Below are positions 25,166 through 33,658 of a DNA stretch of 64,000 bases, one piece after another. A model generated the notes under the pieces. It saw nothing but the letters and a program-made list of their open reading frames with translations, searched no databases and was not told where the DNA came from. The stretch is from Spirochaetae bacterium HGW-Spirochaetae-1. Lineage in GTDB: Bacteria > Spirochaetota > UBA4802 > UBA5550. The first letter of the stretch is position 1. The number at the start of each line of letters is the position of its first letter. The stretch spans positions 529,863 to 593,862 of the forward strand of contig PGXY01000003.1 of the NCBI GenBank assembly GCA_002839375.1. Reading direction: 5' to 3'. A program made the translations under genes and the position numbers.

Positions 25166-26389
25166 ATGAAAAATAAAATAATTACAACTCTGATATTGCT
25201 CATCATAATTGCCTTTTCGGGCTGCAAGACCGTATCCCTCGACGATCCCGGAAACAGGAACCTGACCTATGCCGTCCTGTCCGGCGATGTAGAAATGGCC
25301 CGCCAGTCGCTCATAGAAGGCGCCGATACCAGGGCACGGGGAAGCGACGGGAAAACCTTTCTTCATCTTGCCGCCATCGGCGGTAAAACAGACATGACGG
25401 AATTCCTCATAAAGATAGGCTGCGACCTGAACGCTCGCGATATTAATATGAACACGCCCCTGCACTATGCCATCATCAACAACCGCTTCGACGCGGCCAA
25501 AGTCCTCATCAGCCGGGGGGCCGATGTGAACGCCAGGAACAGTAAAGGAAAGACCCCCCTGCACCTGGCCGTGGTATCCCTGCCCAACATCTCTGAGGAC
25601 ACGCCCTCGGCCATGCCCAACGAAGGGGAAATCACCTCCACCTTCGGCGTACGACAGTCACCCTTCAGAACGGAATATGAATTCCACAGCGGGCTCGATA
25701 TCGCCACCCTGGAAGGAAAACCCATCAAGGCCACGGCCAACGGCATCGTCGTCAAATCCTGCTGGATGGGCGGATACGGCAACACGGTCATCCTCAGGCA
25801 CAAGTTCGGTTTTGACACCATGTATGGGCACTGCCGGGAACTGCGCGTGACCCGGGGCGCCAAGGTGAAAAAGGGAGATATTATCGCCACGGTAGGAATG
25901 ACAGGAAACACCACGGGGAGCCACTGCCACTATGAAATCCGCTTCAATGATATTCCCGTCAACCCCTACCCGTACCTTCACAACGTGAAAATGAAAACGG
26001 GCAGCGTATCGGACATATACAGCATGACACGGATGCTGCTGGAGAAAAATGCCATTGTAAACAGCCGGGACGATGAAGGTGTCACGCCCCTCCACGACGT
26101 GGTGACCCGGGACCTGGAAACGGCGCGGCTCCTGATCCTCATAGGGGCCGATGTCAATGCCAGGGACAAAAAAGGCAGAACGCCGCTCCATCATGCGGCG
26201 TCGGGAAATTACAAGATTGCTGCCTTCCTTCTGGAGAAGGGGGCCGATCCCATGGCTAAAACAACGGCGGAATATTCAGTCATCAACGGCCAGCTCTTTC
26301 TTGAGGGGTCAACACCCATGGATGTGGCCGCACGTTTCGGCGCCGGCGATATCATCGCCCTTCTTGCGAAATCCCGCGTGAAAAAATAA
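25166..26389 (+). CDS. Lipoprotein with M23 peptidase inserted in an ankyrin-repeat array
   Basis: 407 residues. Lipobox AFSGC (Cys20). Ankyrin repeats run about 30-140 (for example NTPLHYAIINNRFDAAKVLI) and resume about 285-400 (GRTPLHHAASGNYKIAAFLL). Between them, about 155-272, is a complete LytM/M23 metallopeptidase: STFGVRQSPF, HSGLD (His174, Asp178), YGH (His222) and SHCHYE (His253/His255). M23 enzymes cut peptide cross-links in murein. The insertion falls inside one repeat: its first half (KGKTPLHLAVV) precedes the peptidase and its second half (MTRMLLEKNAIVN) follows it. Start ATG 25166 gives a normal signal peptide; a TATAAT lies at 25139-25144. Confidence 0.88.
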   Translation: MKNKIITTLILLIIIAFSGCKTVSLDDPGNRNLTYAVLSGDVEMARQSLIEGADTRARGSDGKTFLHLAAIGGKTDMTEFLIKIGCDLNARDINMNTPLHYAIINNRFDAAKVLISRGADVNARNSKGKTPLHLAVVSLPNISEDTPSAMPNEGEITSTFGVRQSPFRTEYEFHSGLDIATLEGKPIKATANGIVVKSCWMGGYGNTVILRHKFGFDTMYGHCRELRVTRGAKVKKGDIIATVGMTGNTTGSHCHYEIRFNDIPVNPYPYLHNVKMKTGSVSDIYSMTRMLLEKNAIVNSRDDEGVTPLHDVVTRDLETARLLILIGADVNARDKKGRTPLHHAASGNYKIAAFLLEKGADPMAKTTAEYSVINGQLFLEGSTPMDVAARFGAGDIIALLAKSRVKK

Positions 26390-26398
26390 TGACCGGCC

Positions 26399-26620
26399 CT
26401 ACAGCTGTTCCCATTCACCGTCGCCGGGAGGCGGCACCTCGCCGTAGTTATCCATGCTTGCTGCAATCTCCCGTATATAATTAATCGCAATGGAATAGTT
26501 TTCATCACCGATGGATATCTGCACATATTTATCCCTCTTGTTATAAAAGATATTATTGCGTATACGGGTGATATCCATGACCTTTCCTTCCCGCGGCTCC
26601 ATGTGCAGGATATTGTCCAT
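26399..26620 (-). CDS. Small hypothetical protein
   Basis: 73 residues, ending GEVPPPGDGEWEQL. The middle (YVQISIGDENYSIAINYIREIAASM) looks like a beta-hairpin followed by a helix. No known family. An internal ATG (26578, MDITRIRNN) has the better ribosome site (AAGGAAAGG) and would give 59 residues. It converges on the ankyrin/M23 gene with 9 nt between. Confidence 0.5.
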   Translation of the reverse strand: MDNILHMEPREGKVMDITRIRNNIFYNKRDKYVQISIGDENYSIAINYIREIAASMDNYGEVPPPGDGEWEQL

Positions 26621-26911
26621 GCCGGATCATATCCTCTTTCCACGGTATTTTTTAATGGTTTAAAGAGAAACCCTTACGTCCATTATAGACTCTTGCCCGG
26701 CGGCAGTCAAGGGAGGGAAGATATTTTCTTAAACAAACCGACTTGACAGAGAGAGACCTCTTTTTACAGTACGCAGAATTATAGTTATTATTGCGGGCCC
26801 CGTTTCGCCATATCATGCACCGCAGAAAATTGTTTCTTGACAGGATGCTAAAAACATACAGTAAATAAAAATCATTGTACTGAATGTTATCAGAATTACA
26901 AGGTCCGGGGA
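26621..26911. promoter_or_regulatory. Intergenic region with TetR promoter and ACATACAGTA operator
   Basis: TTGACA at 26837-26842 lies upstream of the TetR gene. Just after it, ACATACAGTA (26854-26863) and TACTGAATGT (26878-26887) form a 10-bp inverted repeat with one mismatch and a 14-nt spacer, a plausible autoregulatory operator. A second TTGACA (26743-26748) is followed 17 nt later by another TACAGTA (26765-26771). No reading frame was supported in the rest. Confidence 0.5.
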
Positions 26912-27523
26912 ATGGAAATCAGCACCTTCACAAAACTGAAAGAAAAAGAAAAAAACGCCCGCCGCAATATTATAATCGACGCGGCTGAAAAAGAGTTTGC
27001 TTCCAAGCCCTTTAACCGGGTAAACATGCGTGATATTGCCAAAAAAGCAGGAATATCACCGGCATCCATTTACCGCTACTTTCCCGATCAGCAGTCCCTC
27101 TTTGTTGAGGCCTTTGTGCGGGGGACAAAGGATATCTTCACCAGGCTCCACGAAATTGTCGACGGGTCCGACGACGGCGCCTTTGAAAAGGTCACGGAAG
27201 AATTCATCGATTATTTCACCAGGAATGACCAGTATTTCCGCATGATGATGCATTTTTTCCTCGACGGTTCCGTTGATACGGATGTATTCGATAAACTGAC
27301 AGGACTGGAGAGAAAGCTTCTTCTGGATTTTGATGCAATTTTCGAAAAAATAAGGGCAAAGGGGAATATCCGCTTCAATTCCCACACTCTCTTTTCCACA
27401 CTCGTAGGCATAGTGGCCACCTTCAGAAACCATCCCGGCAAAAACGAGGACGATATTCTAAAACATCGCCAGCGGATCGGCCGAAACATCACCAGACTTT
27501 TTCTCAATAATTCGGAAAAATAA
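26912..27523 (+). CDS. TetR family transcriptional regulator
   Basis: 203 residues. Helix-turn-helix at about 18-65: NIIIDAAEKEFASKPFNRVNMRDIAKKAGISPASIYRYFP split as two usual blocks ending in SIYRYFPDQQSLF. The C-terminal helical domain has no assignable ligand. The ATG is preceded by AAGG and GGGG. It stands alone upstream of the GAF/PAS/HD-GYP gene, 278 nt away on the same strand, with an inverted repeat over its own promoter. Confidence 0.88.
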   Translation: MEISTFTKLKEKEKNARRNIIIDAAEKEFASKPFNRVNMRDIAKKAGISPASIYRYFPDQQSLFVEAFVRGTKDIFTRLHEIVDGSDDGAFEKVTEEFIDYFTRNDQYFRMMMHFFLDGSVDTDVFDKLTGLERKLLLDFDAIFEKIRAKGNIRFNSHTLFSTLVGIVATFRNHPGKNEDDILKHRQRIGRNITRLFLNNSEK

Positions 27524-27801
27524 ACCGTCCGGTCATTTTTTTATTACAACTGCTTGACATTTAAAGCATTGTCGTGTAAGCAAGCGACAGGGATATTATG
27601 TCTCATCTCTTGACAAAAAATAGGATAAGATAAGACGATAAAATCTTCCTACACAAATTAAAATGTAAAATAATTTTATAAATTAACCGAAAAATTAAAC
27701 AGGAAGAAAGAGAGCCGGATATTGCCATATACACACAGAATGCTTCAACTCGCTTGTCTTCGGTGATACATAAAAACATATATTTTCGGTTGTGACAGAA
27801 C
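27524..27801 (+). other. Intergenic region upstream of the GAF/PAS/HD-GYP gene
   Basis: AT-rich. Two TTGACA hexamers (27554-27559 and 27610-27615) are plausible -35 elements, but no good -10 lies at 16-18 nt from either. No reading frame or strong repeat is seen. No clear ribosome site precedes ATG 27802. Confidence 0.35.
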
Positions 27802-30800
27802 ATGAATGGAAAAATAAAAGAATTTAACCGTCTATCCGACATAGAAAACACGAAACTGCTTATTGATATCACCAACTGTATCGAAAACGCTAAAAGCATA
27901 AAGGATTTCATCACCGATGCAAGAGCGGTTCTGCAGAATGCCGGCCTTCCCATTTTCAGCCTCTCCCTCACCATTGAAGAGCGGGGAACCCAATACCTCA
28001 TGGTGAACGCCGATCTGGGCCGCCTGAGTACACCGGGCATGGCCCATAATGATGAACTCTCGGAACTTAATATAGTAAAAAAAATGCCCCTGGCGGAACT
28101 GAAAAAAAAACATAAGAATATCATCAATCCCCTCATGGGCGGCATCATCGTTAAAACGAAGAACATTCCGTGCAATGACGATATACTGCAGACCAGGAGC
28201 ATCGATAAGAAAGACTTCTTCGAATACTTTCTCTCCATGAGCACTATCCTGCAGAGGCTCTACAGCAACCAGAATCTGGACCAGCTCATCGAACAGGATA
28301 ACACCGACGAACTCATCATCTTCCCCGTTAAATCGGACAACCAGTTCGTGGGAACCCTTGATCTTCTGGTGCCCAGTTCGCGGCAGACCATGCTCCAGGA
28401 CGAGATCCGTCTCATGACGCTCATCGCGCGGATCATCGGCAGCAGCTACCGCAATTTCCTGAACATTTACCGGGCCTCGACATCGGAATCAAAATTCAGG
28501 GCCATATTCGAATCCACACCGCTTCCCATTTATGTGGTGAACAGGAACTTACAGATAATCGAGGCCAACAGCCGCTTCAAGGCCTGGTATCCCGGCTTCA
28601 ATGAAGGAGAAAACACCGTCTGCCGCGATATTATGCCCGATGAGTGCAAGTCCGACTTCTGTGAAACCTGTTCAGTCAAGGAAACCTTCGAGACCGGCAA
28701 GGCTATCGCCCGTGAAGTAAAAATCACCAGGGACAACGAGATATTCTATTACAAGCTGAAAACTTCTCCCATCATGTCTGATAACGGTGAAATAACCGCC
28801 GTCATGCAGACCATCGAGGACATCACAGAAAAGGCCATTGAAGACAAGCAGATAAAAAAACAGAACAAAAAACTCGAGCTGGAAGTTTCCCAGAAAATCG
28901 ATATACTCAAGGAAAAAGAAAAAAATCTGCGGACGCTTGTCAACACCGTCCACGGCATTGAAGCCGAAAAAAACGGGGAAGAAAGCCTGGAAAAAATTAT
29001 CCAGGGCTACATGGAACTGGGGGCCCGGGCCGCGGCCTTTGTCATAAATGACGGCGATATGATGAAGGTGGCCCGCATCTTTCCCGAAAGCAAAAAAATG
29101 AACCTCGACGATATTTTCCAGGGCGTCATGGAAGGATCGTGTTTCAGCCTGAAAAAAAATCCTGAAAATCCCTTCTGCGTATCCGTAGATATGGTCAATC
29201 CCATCTTCTTCATCGGCCAGGACGGCGTTTCCGATTTCTTCACTTCCTGCTTCCCCGATAAACAGAAAAAAAGCATCACCCGCGCTGCCGCTCTCTGCGA
29301 CGGCCTGTCCATAATTATTTTCCCCCTGGAAGCCAAGGAAGGGGCTGAGGGCGCCATAGCCGTTCTCGCCGAACTGGACATCCTGGAAAATAATTTCGAA
29401 TACTTTCAGCTCCTGTCCAATGCTGCAGCAGTAGAAATCAGCCACCGGAAGGGTGCCGCTTCTCTCGTGGAATCGGAGGAAAAATACCGGGCCATAATCG
29501 AATCCACACCGGACATGATAACCTTTTGCGACCATCACGGCAATATCCGTTTATGCAATAAATCATTCTATGAGAAAACCGGTTCCAGCGACGATGATCT
29601 GAGCAACCTGAACATCTATGACTTCTTCTCCAAAAAAGACGGTCCTACCGTGAAGAAAGCCGTTGATGCGGCCTATGAGGAGGGGACGGATTCCCGGTCC
29701 ATGGAGATGGAGGTTACCGGCCTCAACGAAACCGTCATATGGACCGAAATAAGCATCAGCCGTCCGTCACCGGCATCAAAGGACATCCAGATAGTTCTGA
29801 AGGATATCAGTGACAAAAAAATACTGGAATCGAAAATTCGAACCATGTCCTCCATCCACGAACAGATAATACAGACCGATATGATCGGCATAGTCACCAC
29901 GGACCTCAAGGGTTCCATAACAAAATGGAACACGGGAGCCACAAAAATACTGGGTTATGCGGAAAAAGAGGTGTTACACCGTAATATCCGCGATCTCATC
30001 GTTCCCGGCACAGGCGACCTGCTCAAGGGATTCGGGAAAATCAGGCCCGACCAGCCCGACCAGAAAAGCAGCGAGATAATGCTGAGAACAAAAAGCGGCG
30101 AGCCCGTCATGGTCATGTACGTAGAATCGGTCATGAAGGATGAGAAGGGAAATCCCGTTATTGTCGTGGCCTTCTTCTTTGATATATCGGAAAAGGTGAA
30201 TCTGGAGGCCAAGTCGAATGAACTGATACATCAGCTGAACCAGGCGCAGCAGGTCACCATTCTCGCCCTGGCCAGACTGACGGAATACCGCGACTGGGAA
30301 ACCGGTTCGCACCTGGAACGTATCATGAAATATACGGAACTGCTGGCCCACGAGCTGTCCTCCTACAATAATTTCAAGAACTACATCTCCGATGAATACA
30401 TTATAGATCTGGTGAGCAGCTGTCCCCTTCACGATATCGGGAAGGTGGGAATACCGGACCAGATACTGCACAAGCCCGGCAAACTCACCGTCGATGAATT
30501 CGAAATAATGAAAAACCATACCATTATCGGCGGCGACACAATACACGAAGCGGAACAGAAAATCAAGAACAGGTCCTACCTGAACCTGGGCAAGGAAGTG
30601 GCCTACTACCACCATGAGAAGTGGGACGGCACCGGGTATCCCAAGGGTCTCAAACACGATGAAATACCCCTGTCTGCCCGCATCGTTGCCATCGCCGACG
30701 TCTATGACGCCCTGACGAGCAAGCGGCCTTACAAAGACGCCTTCAACCACGACACGGCCGCACAGATAATAAAGAAAAGCGCCGCTACGCACTTTGACGA

Positions 30801-30927
30801 AACCGTTGTACAGGCTTTTATCAACTGTGAAAACGATTTTATACAGTACAACAATATCGCCCGGGAATCTAAAAATACCGAAGCAAATTTCTCCCAGGAG
30901 ATTGATATCAATAATTCCATCAATTGA
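27802..30927 (+). CDS. GAF/PAS multi-sensor HD-GYP protein
   Basis: 1041 residues, soluble. A GAF-like region (about 20-215) is followed by a PAS domain (about 230-345; FRAIFESTPLPIYVVNRNL), a coiled coil, a second GAF-like region (about 375-550), two more PAS domains (YRAIIESTPDMITFCDHHG and IIQTDMIGIVTTDLKG) and an HD-GYP domain with LHDIGKVGIP (around 877) and HHEKWDGTGYP (around 936). The catalytic and GYP residues are intact, so it should degrade c-di-GMP under control of several cytoplasmic signals. The first PAS contains CRDIMPDEC-CETC cysteines that might bind metal or heme. The gene is alone. Confidence 0.9.
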   Translation: MNGKIKEFNRLSDIENTKLLIDITNCIENAKSIKDFITDARAVLQNAGLPIFSLSLTIEERGTQYLMVNADLGRLSTPGMAHNDELSELNIVKKMPLAELKKKHKNIINPLMGGIIVKTKNIPCNDDILQTRSIDKKDFFEYFLSMSTILQRLYSNQNLDQLIEQDNTDELIIFPVKSDNQFVGTLDLLVPSSRQTMLQDEIRLMTLIARIIGSSYRNFLNIYRASTSESKFRAIFESTPLPIYVVNRNLQIIEANSRFKAWYPGFNEGENTVCRDIMPDECKSDFCETCSVKETFETGKAIAREVKITRDNEIFYYKLKTSPIMSDNGEITAVMQTIEDITEKAIEDKQIKKQNKKLELEVSQKIDILKEKEKNLRTLVNTVHGIEAEKNGEESLEKIIQGYMELGARAAAFVINDGDMMKVARIFPESKKMNLDDIFQGVMEGSCFSLKKNPENPFCVSVDMVNPIFFIGQDGVSDFFTSCFPDKQKKSITRAAALCDGLSIIIFPLEAKEGAEGAIAVLAELDILENNFEYFQLLSNAAAVEISHRKGAASLVESEEKYRAIIESTPDMITFCDHHGNIRLCNKSFYEKTGSSDDDLSNLNIYDFFSKKDGPTVKKAVDAAYEEGTDSRSMEMEVTGLNETVIWTEISISRPSPASKDIQIVLKDISDKKILESKIRTMSSIHEQIIQTDMIGIVTTDLKGSITKWNTGATKILGYAEKEVLHRNIRDLIVPGTGDLLKGFGKIRPDQPDQKSSEIMLRTKSGEPVMVMYVESVMKDEKGNPVIVVAFFFDISEKVNLEAKSNELIHQLNQAQQVTILALARLTEYRDWETGSHLERIMKYTELLAHELSSYNNFKNYISDEYIIDLVSSCPLHDIGKVGIPDQILHKPGKLTVDEFEIMKNHTIIGGDTIHEAEQKIKNRSYLNLGKEVAYYHHEKWDGTGYPKGLKHDEIPLSARIVAIADVYDALTSKRPYKDAFNHDTAAQIIKKSAATHFDETVVQAFINCENDFIQYNNIARESKNTEANFSQEIDINNSIN

Positions 30928-30940
30928 TGCTCCCGCAGAC

Positions 30941-31039
30941 TATACCGGTATACCCTCCCGATTCACCATTAGTTTTAATAGTCAAATAGCGACTGTTTAT
31001 TCACTAATTCCTTGACAAAAAATCTCCCCTGAATAGATT
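30941..31039 (+). promoter_or_regulatory. Promoter region of the DUF2279-like gene
   Basis: TTGACA (31012-31017), 16-nt spacer, TAGATT (31034-31039). About 60 nt upstream is the perfect 12-bp palindrome TATACCGGTATA (30941-30952), close to the end of the HD-GYP gene, a possible operator or part of a weak terminator. Confidence 0.45.
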
Positions 31040-31195
31040 TATTAATTTTTTGAAAATGTATGATTCAGCGTTACTACCATGTCAACATAGGGACTAAGCA
31101 CAGGACAGGCTCAATTCGACATCCCCCACTCCCTCCCCATGTTGCGACAAAATGGCGCATACAACATACTTAAAACTCAAAAAAGGGGAACCAAC

Positions 31196-32209
31196 ATGAA
31201 AACCCGCATACTTGCTGTCACCCTCATTCTTTCAATTCCCGGTACTGCCATGTCCATGCCCATGTCCCTGGTTAAGGCAATTAACAGCGCGGTGCTGCAG
31301 CAGACTGAAACGGATAAAGCTGCCGACAAGGATAAAAAAGAAGCGGAGAAAACCGGGACCACGTCCAATGAAACTTCCAAAAACGGATCGGTCGCTTCAA
31401 ACGATGAAGCACACCGGGACCTGGCGCGCTATTCCGTGCTCATCGGCGTACCCCTTCTCACCTTCGGCTTCGCGTTCAAGGCCTGGGACTGGGGCAGCAG
31501 CGACCACTGGATCTGGCGCAGCGAGGGATTTTTCGGCCAGAACACCCAGTACGGTGGCTTTGACAAAATGGGGCATCTCTGGTCCCATTACACCATAACG
31601 CGGGCCAGCTATAATGTTTTCAACTATACGGAGCAGGGCCGCCCCATTAAATGGCTCTACACAATCCTGATTCCCGCATCGGTAGGCCTGGCCATCGAGG
31701 TGGGCGATGCCTATGCTACGAGCGCCGGATTCGCCTGGGAGGACCTGGTGGCCGACTCCACGGGTATCTTCATCGGCTGCATGATGGAACGCTTCCCTGT
31801 CCTGGATGCCTTTTTCAACCTGAGCGTGGAATACTCACCAACGGATTACGTGACAGAACACCCCGAGGACAGCTTCCTCTTCGCCCTGGATTATTCGGGC
31901 TGGAAATTCCTCACGAGCTTCAAGCTGGCCGGCTTTGAGTATCTGGGCTTCGATATTCCCGAATTCATGAAGTACTTCATGATTGACTTCGGCTATTTTA
32001 CCCGGGGCTATACCAAGTTCGACAGGGAAATGAATCCTGCTGTTAAACCAAAACGCTTTGTCTACGTGGGTGTTTCCATAAATATGCCCGAGGTCCTCAA
32101 GGCTGTCTTCAACGACAATAAAAGCTTCGCCAGCCGGGCAAGCCGACAGGCTCTAAGCTATTATCATATTCCCTTCGGGCTTAACGGCAACCACAAACTG
32201 GCAGAATAA
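31196..32209 (+). CDS. DUF2279-family exported protein
   Basis: 337 residues. Signal peptide (ILAVTLILSIPGTAMS), then a Lys/Glu/Thr-rich linker (about 35-70) and a hydrophobic-aromatic domain: FGGFDKMGH-type segment (YGGFDKMGHLWSHYTITR), GLAIEVGDAYATSAGFAWEDLVADSTGIFIG and FFNLSVEYSPTDYVTEHPEDS. This FDKxxH...EDLxAD(S/T)xG pattern belongs to the DUF2279/YfiM-like envelope proteins of unknown function. Start ATG 31196 has AAAAGGGGAA before it; an upstream in-frame ATG lacks a site. Probably outer-membrane associated. Confidence 0.75.
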   Translation: MKTRILAVTLILSIPGTAMSMPMSLVKAINSAVLQQTETDKAADKDKKEAEKTGTTSNETSKNGSVASNDEAHRDLARYSVLIGVPLLTFGFAFKAWDWGSSDHWIWRSEGFFGQNTQYGGFDKMGHLWSHYTITRASYNVFNYTEQGRPIKWLYTILIPASVGLAIEVGDAYATSAGFAWEDLVADSTGIFIGCMMERFPVLDAFFNLSVEYSPTDYVTEHPEDSFLFALDYSGWKFLTSFKLAGFEYLGFDIPEFMKYFMIDFGYFTRGYTKFDREMNPAVKPKRFVYVGVSINMPEVLKAVFNDNKSFASRASRQALSYYHIPFGLNGNHKLAE

Positions 32210-32233
32210 CATCATTATTCATACCATATTTGA

Positions 32234-32301
32234 GGCTCTGTCCCCCTCTGTCCCCCCGGGAAAAACCGGAATATGGGGGTCTTTTCCCCGGGGACAGAGC
32301 C
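32234..32301. repeat. GGCTCTGTCCCC inverted repeat
   Basis: GGCTCTGTCCCC (32234-32245) and GGGGACAGAGCC (32290-32301) pair perfectly over 12 bp; the inside also has short C-run/G-run pairings, and CTCTGTCCCCC is repeated in tandem at the left arm. It lies downstream of the DUF2279-like gene and could end transcription, but it resembles the GGGGACAG-type palindromes often associated with REP elements. Confidence 0.5.
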
Positions 32302-32368
32302 CTGATGCCGATAGTAACATTCTCTAAAAACCGATCCGCAGATATCAATTCCTTACTCTATTTATTCC

Positions 32369-32422
32369 TTGACAGGGAAAACTTGTTCTATATATGTCTA
32401 CTTTGAGTGAGCATTCACTCAT
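32369..32422 (+). promoter_or_regulatory. Promoter plus TTGAGTGA-type operator of the phosphofructokinase gene
   Basis: TTGACA (32369-32374), 16-nt spacer, TATATG (32391-32396). Immediately downstream is TTGAGTGA-GCAT-TCACTCAT (32403-32422), matching the operator before the ceramidase-like gene in 15 of 16 arm positions. Its position over the start of transcription suggests repression. Confidence 0.6.
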
Positions 32423-32485
32423 TAATTATTGGGATAACAATAAATTCGCACCACCATAACCATTTGACGTTCCAGGAGGATGATG

Positions 32486-33598
32486 ATGAAAATTGCCTTT
32501 CTCACCGGCGGCGGAGATTCAGCCGGCATCAATGCAGCCCTGGCCCAGGCCATACTCTCCGGCACCCGGAAACATGGCGCGACCTTTATAGGCATAAAAA
32601 AAGCCTTCGAAGGTCTGACCGCCGACAACATGGAGGATTACTGCCTTGAGCTCGGTGAAGGCCTGGCAAAAAAAATATTCAACACGCCCAGCACCATCCT
32701 GGGATCATCACGATTCGCCCCCTTCTCGGAAAAAAACAAATCGTGGGCGCCGGAGAAAATCCGGGCCAACTGCCGCAGGCTGGGCATTGATGCCATAATA
32801 GCCACGGGCGGGAATGACACGATAAAAACAGCTCTGGGCGTGCATAATTTGGGAATCCCCGTCATCGCCGTCCCCAAAAGTATAGATAACGACATCAGCT
32901 GTACTGACTGGATGCTGGGGGCCAACACGGCCGTGGAATTCGCCACAAAGGCCTTCACCAGTGCGGCGGTTTCAGCCGAAACTCATGCCCGTCTCTCGAT
33001 TAACGAGGTAATGGGCCGCGAGGCCGGCTGGCTTGCCTTCCTCACCGGCGTGGGAACCTGCGCCGACCTGATCCTGGTGCCGGAGAAAAATTTCAGTCTC
33101 GGCGCCCTGGTGGAACGGGTTGCACGGATCAAGAAAGAAAAGGGTTTCGTCAACATAATCGTATCAGAGGGCATCCGCCTTAACAGGGAAGATCCCCTGG
33201 TCTGCAGGGCCCTGGCTCCTGACGCGAAAGACCAGGTTCTGAAAGCCATGCTCTCCGAGGAGCCCGATTACGATCCTCACGGCAACATGAGCCTGGGCGG
33301 TGCCGGCATTATCATACAGCGCCTGCTCTCCCTGGGACTGGGCTGCAGGCTCAGCAATATCCGTCAGTCCAATATCGGCTTCGCTCTGCGCGGCCTGGCA
33401 CCCAACGCTTTTGATATCAACCTGGGACAGCGCTTCGGGAGAAAAGCCATGGATCTTTTGTCACAGGGACAATCGGGACTCATGACGGCGATACACAGCA
33501 GGAACATAATTGCCGTGCCCATTGCCGATGCCCTTCCCCAGAATAACCTGAACGGCGTCGACGAAGATGAGCTGAGAGATTTCGGCGTGTTTTTTTAA
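32486..33598 (+). CDS. 6-phosphofructokinase family protein, probably PPi-type
   Basis: 370 residues. PFK landmarks: FLTGGGDSAGINAAL (6-20), TGGNDT (107-112), PKSIDNDI (130-137, with the catalytic Asp), NEVMGREAGWLA and SEG. Lys131 of PKSIDND and Asp111 in the GGxD position are the residues that mark pyrophosphate-dependent enzymes. However, the preceding Mg-binding Asp of GGD is Asn110 here, which may change metal use or reduce activity. Expected reaction is fructose-6-phosphate phosphorylation, reversible with PPi. Three consecutive ATGs occur; 32486 is best spaced from AGGAGG (32474-32479). It has its own promoter and operator. Confidence 0.85.
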   Translation: MKIAFLTGGGDSAGINAALAQAILSGTRKHGATFIGIKKAFEGLTADNMEDYCLELGEGLAKKIFNTPSTILGSSRFAPFSEKNKSWAPEKIRANCRRLGIDAIIATGGNDTIKTALGVHNLGIPVIAVPKSIDNDISCTDWMLGANTAVEFATKAFTSAAVSAETHARLSINEVMGREAGWLAFLTGVGTCADLILVPEKNFSLGALVERVARIKKEKGFVNIIVSEGIRLNREDPLVCRALAPDAKDQVLKAMLSEEPDYDPHGNMSLGGAGIIIQRLLSLGLGCRLSNIRQSNIGFALRGLAPNAFDINLGQRFGRKAMDLLSQGQSGLMTAIHSRNIIAVPIADALPQNNLNGVDEDELRDFGVFF

Positions 33599-33658
33599 TA
33601 ACTCCCATCGTCTTAAAAGACGGGTTCTGTGCCTGTTTCATGGAAGGGCCGGAGCCCG

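Noticed and set aside
28672-30792. Minus-strand frames opposite the GAF/PAS/HD-GYP gene
   Set aside because: The plus-strand protein has complete HD-GYP motifs; the reverse frames have no recognisable domain or start signal.
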